Under the pieces are notes generated by a model, which worked only from the letters and a program-made list of their open reading frames with translations, was not told the origin of the DNA and ran no database searches. This document shows positions 60,436 through 64,000 of a stretch of 64,000 nucleotides of DNA, one piece after another. A program made the position numbers and the translations under genes. This DNA comes from Maylandia zebra (Eukaryota > Chordata > Actinopteri > Cichliformes > Cichlidae). The stretch lies in assembly GCF_041146795.1 (NCBI RefSeq), contig NC_135172.1, positions 11,646,137 through 11,710,136 on the forward strand, read 5' to 3'. Position 1 is the stretch's first letter, and every line of letters starts with the position of its first letter.

Positions 60436-61066
60436 ATGGGAAGGTGGACCCTCTTGGTTACCTTGACTACGACGCTCACTTTTACAGGACCCCAGCTGGT
60501 GCCGGAAACAGCTGAACCAGGAGGAAGGCAGAGAAGATGGACACACGACAACTCTCACCTAAGGGATATGACGCAAGACCACATTCATCCGTGGATGAAC
60601 AATGCCAGGTACCGTTATATCCACGAAAGAACAAAAGCAGAATCGGCAAATACAGACTGTTATGTCTGTTCCCATCTACCCAGCACGGCAACATACCCCA
60701 CAATATATATGTTCCTGGACTAACTGTCAGGGAAGAACTACTCTATGATACTAGCAGAGAAAGGGGACTTTGTGTCCTCTTCAACAACACATTCTGCGTT
60801 TACATAAAGAAGACGCACATTCATCAAACATGACTGACGCCCTGAATGTTTTAAGACAGATCCAGCAGGCCCAAAATCAGGACTATGTAAGTGATACAAG
60901 TGACTGGTTTTCTTGGCTTTACACTGGCTCCTGGTTACAGGTGCTAAAAAGACTACTCATCGGAGTTGGGATATTTTTACTTTTATTTTGTGTCTTTGTA
61001 ACGTGTATATTGCCATGTATAAAACTCATGATTAACCGCATAATATTTTCTACTGTTGCTGCATAA
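60436..61066 (+). pseudogene. Retroviral env remnant (internal deletion and frameshift)
   Basis: ATG at 60436 in good context opens a signal-peptide-like hydrophobic stretch, and a CYVC-type surface-subunit motif follows near 60656-60670. Most of the surface subunit is missing. Two short frames then cover the transmembrane subunit: a CX6C motif near 60775, in which the doubled cysteine of gamma-type Env is reduced to one, then, after a frame change near 60805, the membrane-proximal DWFSWL and the TM anchor to a stop at 61066. Broken; no functional Env. Confidence 0.8.
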
Positions 61067-61205
61067 ATAGCCATGACAAGTGATGATGATGATAATGACC
61101 CCGACCTGTTGGAACACGAAGACTTTGTGTGATTAATGACGATGTGACAGAAAATGTACAACAAGATGTTACAAACTGGTATCTCACTTAAAGTTTTACT
61201 GACAA

Positions 61206-61215
61206 CAGGAGGGAA
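61206..61215 (+). promoter_or_regulatory. Polypurine tract
   Basis: caggagggaa immediately before the 3' LTR, expected to prime plus-strand DNA. Confidence 0.75.
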
Positions 61216-61605
61216 TGTTAATGGAAAATTGTATTTAGTAGTCAGTATAATCTTTTAGTGATATAAGTTTGCATATGGTAGAATACTGCATGTAGTTATT
61301 TGTATTAGGAAATATTCAACCATGTATACTTAGAGGCATATAATTAATTGTGTGTGATCACTAACAGGCTGCAGGCTTGGGGTGCACCCCAGGAATGCAC
61401 CCCCACGTCCTGGGAGCACGAGAGAGCTTGTACCTGGTTTTATTGTTTTATAGCAGGATTAACGTAGTTACGTTTGTTTTAGTCTAAGTGCTCTTTGTTT
61501 AGATGAACTGCAGGACTTCCTCACCGTGTTATCTAGGGTGAACCATCTAGGGTGAGGGGGAGGCTACCCTCTTCCTGACCAAGGATGTTTGACCCTTTGA
61601 TCAGC

Positions 61606-61641
<36 letters not shown>

Positions 61642-61776
61642 AAGTATAAATAAAGACCGGGGCAGTTTCTTAGTGCGAGTCTCTCAGTAGGGAGCTGCCC
61701 TTGCTAGCAAGAACTCTGTGTGTTTCTCTTCTCTGAGTCTTTACTGAAGAAGTGTTTTAGAATATTTTCCCTAACA
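61216..61776 (+). repeat. 3' LTR
   Basis: TGTTAATGG...CCCTAACA. It differs from the 5' copy at the fourth base (T for C), at one G-to-A change near 61453, and by a shorter CA tract. Confidence 0.93.
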
Positions 61777-62015
61777 GCTGACATAAGCAAGTGTCGTGTC
61801 CTGTAATGACTATACCATATTGCACCACTAGAGGGTGGTGTCATGAAATAAGAGTAAAGTGCAGTCGGGAAAATTTAGAGTTAGAATAAAGTTAAGATGC
61901 TAACTGATAACTCAATGTGCATGTTTTTTTCTGCTTAGTTTTTTTGTCATCATGGCTGCAAACGCCTCTCCACTGCTTTGCCTTGCCCTGGAGATCCTGC
62001 TTTGGCCTTTAACAT

Positions 62016-62510
62016 GTGGATGCGTATGTTCAACAATTATTTGCACGAAGAAGAGCTACTTTACTTCACTGCTTAGGAACAGAGGGACAAAGGATTTTCT
62101 GCTCAATGCCAAATACAGGTGATACTTCCGCCTCTGCTGTTACTGCCCTAGAACAACACTTTTCACCCAAGGTAAATGTTGTTGTGGAAAAACATGCTTT
62201 CAGAAAGCGAACACAAGCTTCACATAAGACTGTTATCCAGTATGTGGCGAGCTTGCGTGACCTTGCTTCTAAATGTTTGTTTGATGACAGGACAGAAGAA
62301 ATGATCCGTGAACAGCTAGTTGAACATGTGTCTAGCCCCAGCATAAGAGAAAGAAATTTGCTTGAACCCGATTTGACTCTAGATAAAGCTGTTACACTGG
62401 GAACACAAATGGAATCTGCAGTTCAACAAGCTAAATCCATAGCTGCAGACAGCAGTACTCCAGTCCAAGCTGTGCAGTCTCACTCACACTCCATGCAGGA
62501 GCGTGAGTGA
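62016..62510 (+). pseudogene. Ty3/gypsy gag (capsid region), frame-broken
   Basis: Capsid-like frame with ATLLHCLGTEGQRIF, AVTALEQHFSPKVNVVVEKH and FRKRTQASHKTVIQYVASLR, the usual Ty3 gag pattern. The apparent N-terminus (about 61950-62040) continues in a different frame, implying a frameshift near 62040. It ends at 62510 before the zinc knuckles, which are in another frame. Confidence 0.8.
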
Positions 62511-64000
62511 GAAACACAAATCCAATGCTCAACCTGCAAAGCCATCTCATGCAACCACACCCACTAAGAACTGTTTTAGATGTGGTTCAAACAGTCATTT
62601 AGCCAACCTTCGTCAGAGTCCTGCTGCCAAAGCTACATGTAAAATGTGTCATAAAATTGGACATTTTGCTCGTGTCTGCTGCTCATCCAAGAAAAAAGAT
62701 GTATGGGAAGTCCATTTACCACAACTCACAGTCCTCTACTTAACAGATCCTTCGCATGCATCAAAAGGATTGCAATGCAGCATAAATGTGAGAACACCTA
62801 CCTCATCAGCTAAGGACATTGAACTGATTGTGTACACAGGTTCTGCAGTTTCTATCTTGCCTAACCACATCTACAAAGAGCACTTCAGTGATACGCCACT
62901 ACAACCACCTGACCTTCAACTGGTTACATACACAAAGAAAACAATTCCTGTTAGGTTGCCTGCAAGTCACAGTGAGCAGAGGAAATGCATCTGCCTCAGC
63001 TGTGTTCTTTGTTGTAAAAAAAAAGGAACTCCTCTTCTTGGAAGAAATCTGATGGAAGCACTGAATGTCAGCATTGCAGGCAATACTGTTCTACCTCCAT
63101 GTACTGATCCTACTGCTTCTGTGATGTCTACAAATCCATCACCTGCTTCTTGCATCCCTGCTGCCCCAGATATTGGCTGCGTGCGTGCCTTTGTGTATAA
63201 AGTGAAAGTTGACCCAACAGTCAAACCTGCCCGTCAGAAGCTGCGACGTCTCCCGTTTGCTGTGAGGGCTTCAGTTTCAGCAGAACTGAATCGTTTACTC
63301 AAAGCTGGTGTCATTGAACGGATTGATGCATCACCATGGGTATCCACAATTGTTGTGACAGGATGGAAAACTGGTGGAATAAGGCTGTATGCAGACCTCC
63401 GTGAACCAAACAAAGCTGTGATCACTGATTGCTACCCCTTACCACATGTGGATGAATTGTTTGCCAGCTTACGGGGTGCAAAAGTGTTTTCTACAATTGA
63501 TCTTGCAAATGCATACTACCAGCTGCCCCTGCATGAAGATAGCAGAGATTTGACAGCATTCATTACACATGATGGACTCTTCAGATTCTGCAGAGTACCT
63601 TATGGACTGGCCTCTGCCCCCTCAGCTTTTCAGAAAATGATGGCTGAAATCCTTAAAAAAGACCTCCCAGGTCTCCAAAATTACCTGGATGACCTTACTG
63701 TCTACAGTAAAAGTGCAGCTGAGCATGACCAAAACCTTAACACTATCCTGCAGAAGCTCAAAGATGCTGGACTTGTGCTTAACGAAAACAAATGCCATTT
63801 TAGGAAGACATTACTATGCTTCCTAGGTCATGTTGTCACTGCTGATGGCATTCTTCCTGATGAGGAGCATATTGATTTTGTTTTAAGAGCCCCTCCCCCA
63901 TCTGATGCTGTTGCTTTGAGATCCTTCTTGGGCTTGATGTCATGGTACTCCAAGTTCTTGCCAAACTTTGCAACTGTTGTAGCCCCTATGCATGCCTGTG
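62443..64000 (+). CDS. Ty3/gypsy nucleocapsid-protease-reverse transcriptase, open to window end
   Basis: One frame is open from 62443 to 64000 (519 codons). Order: zinc knuckles CFRCGSNSHLANLR (last Cys lost) and CKMCHKIGHFARVC, then protease active site VYTGSAVSILP (Asp of the usual DTG replaced by Tyr). RT follows with PVKPARQKLRRLPF-like entry, VFSTIDLANAYYQLPLHED, PYGLASAPSAFQKMM and catalytic NYLDDLTVYS. Then comes the connection/RNase H start SFLGLMSWYSKFLP. About 25 codons near 62950-63020 are in an unusual frame, ending in a run of nine A, consistent with two compensating indels. The changed protease residue predicts loss of processing. Confidence 0.85.
   Translation, partial: MQTAVLQSKLCSLTHTPCRSVSEKHKSNAQPAKPSHATTPTKNCFRCGSNSHLANLRQSPAAKATCKMCHKIGHFARVCCSSKKKDVWEVHLPQLTVLYLTDPSHASKGLQCSINVRTPTSSAKDIELIVYTGSAVSILPNHIYKEHFSDTPLQPPDLQLVTYTKKTIPVRLPASHSEQRKCICLSCVLCCKKKGTPLLGRNLMEALNVSIAGNTVLPPCTDPTASVMSTNPSPASCIPAAPDIGCVRAFVYKVKVDPTVKPARQKLRRLPFAVRASVSAELNRLLKAGVIERIDASPWVSTIVVTGWKTGGIRLYADLREPNKAVITDCYPLPHVDELFASLRGAKVFSTIDLANAYYQLPLHEDSRDLTAFITHDGLFRFCRVPYGLASAPSAFQKMMAEILKKDLPGLQNYLDDLTVYSKSAAEHDQNLNTILQKLKDAGLVLNENKCHFRKTLLCFLGHVVTADGILPDEEHIDFVLRAPPPSDAVALRSFLGLMSWYSKFLPNFATVVAPMHAC

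Larger units (their letters stand above)
53943..61776 (+). mobile_element. Endogenous retrovirus, complete ends, internally defective
   Basis: Flanked by the 5-bp duplication gctga (53938-53942 and 61777-61781). LTRs of 577 and 561 bases differ at only about two bases plus CA-tract length, so the insertion is recent. A primer-binding site, polypurine tract, gag zinc knuckle and env pieces are present. No protease, polymerase or integrase is visible. It was presumably copied by proteins from another element. Confidence 0.93.
61782..64000 (+). mobile_element. Ty3/gypsy retrotransposon, 5' part
   Basis: gag, zinc knuckles, protease and reverse transcriptase in Ty3 order. The element continues past the window. 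Its 5' border is unclear because the endogenous retrovirus lies directly upstream and may be inserted into it. No LTR is identified. Confidence 0.85.

Noticed and set aside
1..64000. CRISPR array or bacterial operon
   Set aside because: Microsatellites give regular repeats, but introns, GT-AG splice sites and vertebrate transposons show a eukaryotic genome; no repeat-spacer pattern exists.

Overview
The window is vertebrate nuclear DNA, almost certainly from a teleost fish. It holds intron-rich immunoglobulin-superfamily genes with phase-1 Ig exons, set in transposons typical of ray-finned fish: Penelope-like with GIY-YIG, Rex1/L2-like and RTE-like LINEs, hAT elements with 8-bp target duplications, Ty3 elements and an endogenous retrovirus. 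A perciform or cichlid is plausible, but the sequence alone does not prove the species.

Host genes (1-42 kb, all on the minus strand): four tandem paralogous receptors, here called A (1-6475, 3' end beyond the window), B (12588-18226), C (23974-27405) and D (33331-40814). Each is signal peptide, V-type Ig (D1), C2-type Ig (D2), an orphan half-V exon (D3), C2-type Ig (D4), V-type Ig (D5), C2-type Ig plus transmembrane segment (D6/TM), then a tyrosine-containing tail. They best fit the fish 'B-cell receptor CD22-like' / Siglec-like / Fc-receptor-like group. Splice sites and reading phase close through all nine exons of B and D. Three fossil fragments of further units lie at 23.35-23.6, 28.1-28.2 and 41.9-42.25 kb. 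D2 and D6 are nearly identical across all four genes, whereas D4 and D5 fall into an A/B type and a C/D type, and tail exons are exchanged between units.

Intergenic and intronic DNA of the cluster: a block of about 6 kb is duplicated (1.5-7.4 and 13.0-19.5 kb). Between and inside the genes are two hAT derivatives with intact 8-bp duplications at 9.1-11.6 kb, three Penelope-like insertions with target duplications, a mariner fragment, RTE-like and Ty3 fragments, a solo LTR and SINE-like repeats.

Transposon nest (42.5-53.5 kb): a Rex1/L2-like LINE is split by a 2.6-kb GC-rich insertion of unknown class with a 13-bp target duplication. An old hAT remnant is split by a 6.6-kb BED-finger hAT element whose transposase is itself split by another Rex1/L2-like LINE.

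Retroviral region (53.9-64 kb): a complete-ended, apparently young endogenous retrovirus (53943-61776) has nearly identical LTRs, a 5-bp duplication, a primer-binding site and a polypurine tract, but keeps only a gag zinc-knuckle piece and broken env. About 5 kb of its interior is not recognisably retroviral. It abuts a damaged Ty3/gypsy element that runs off the window end.
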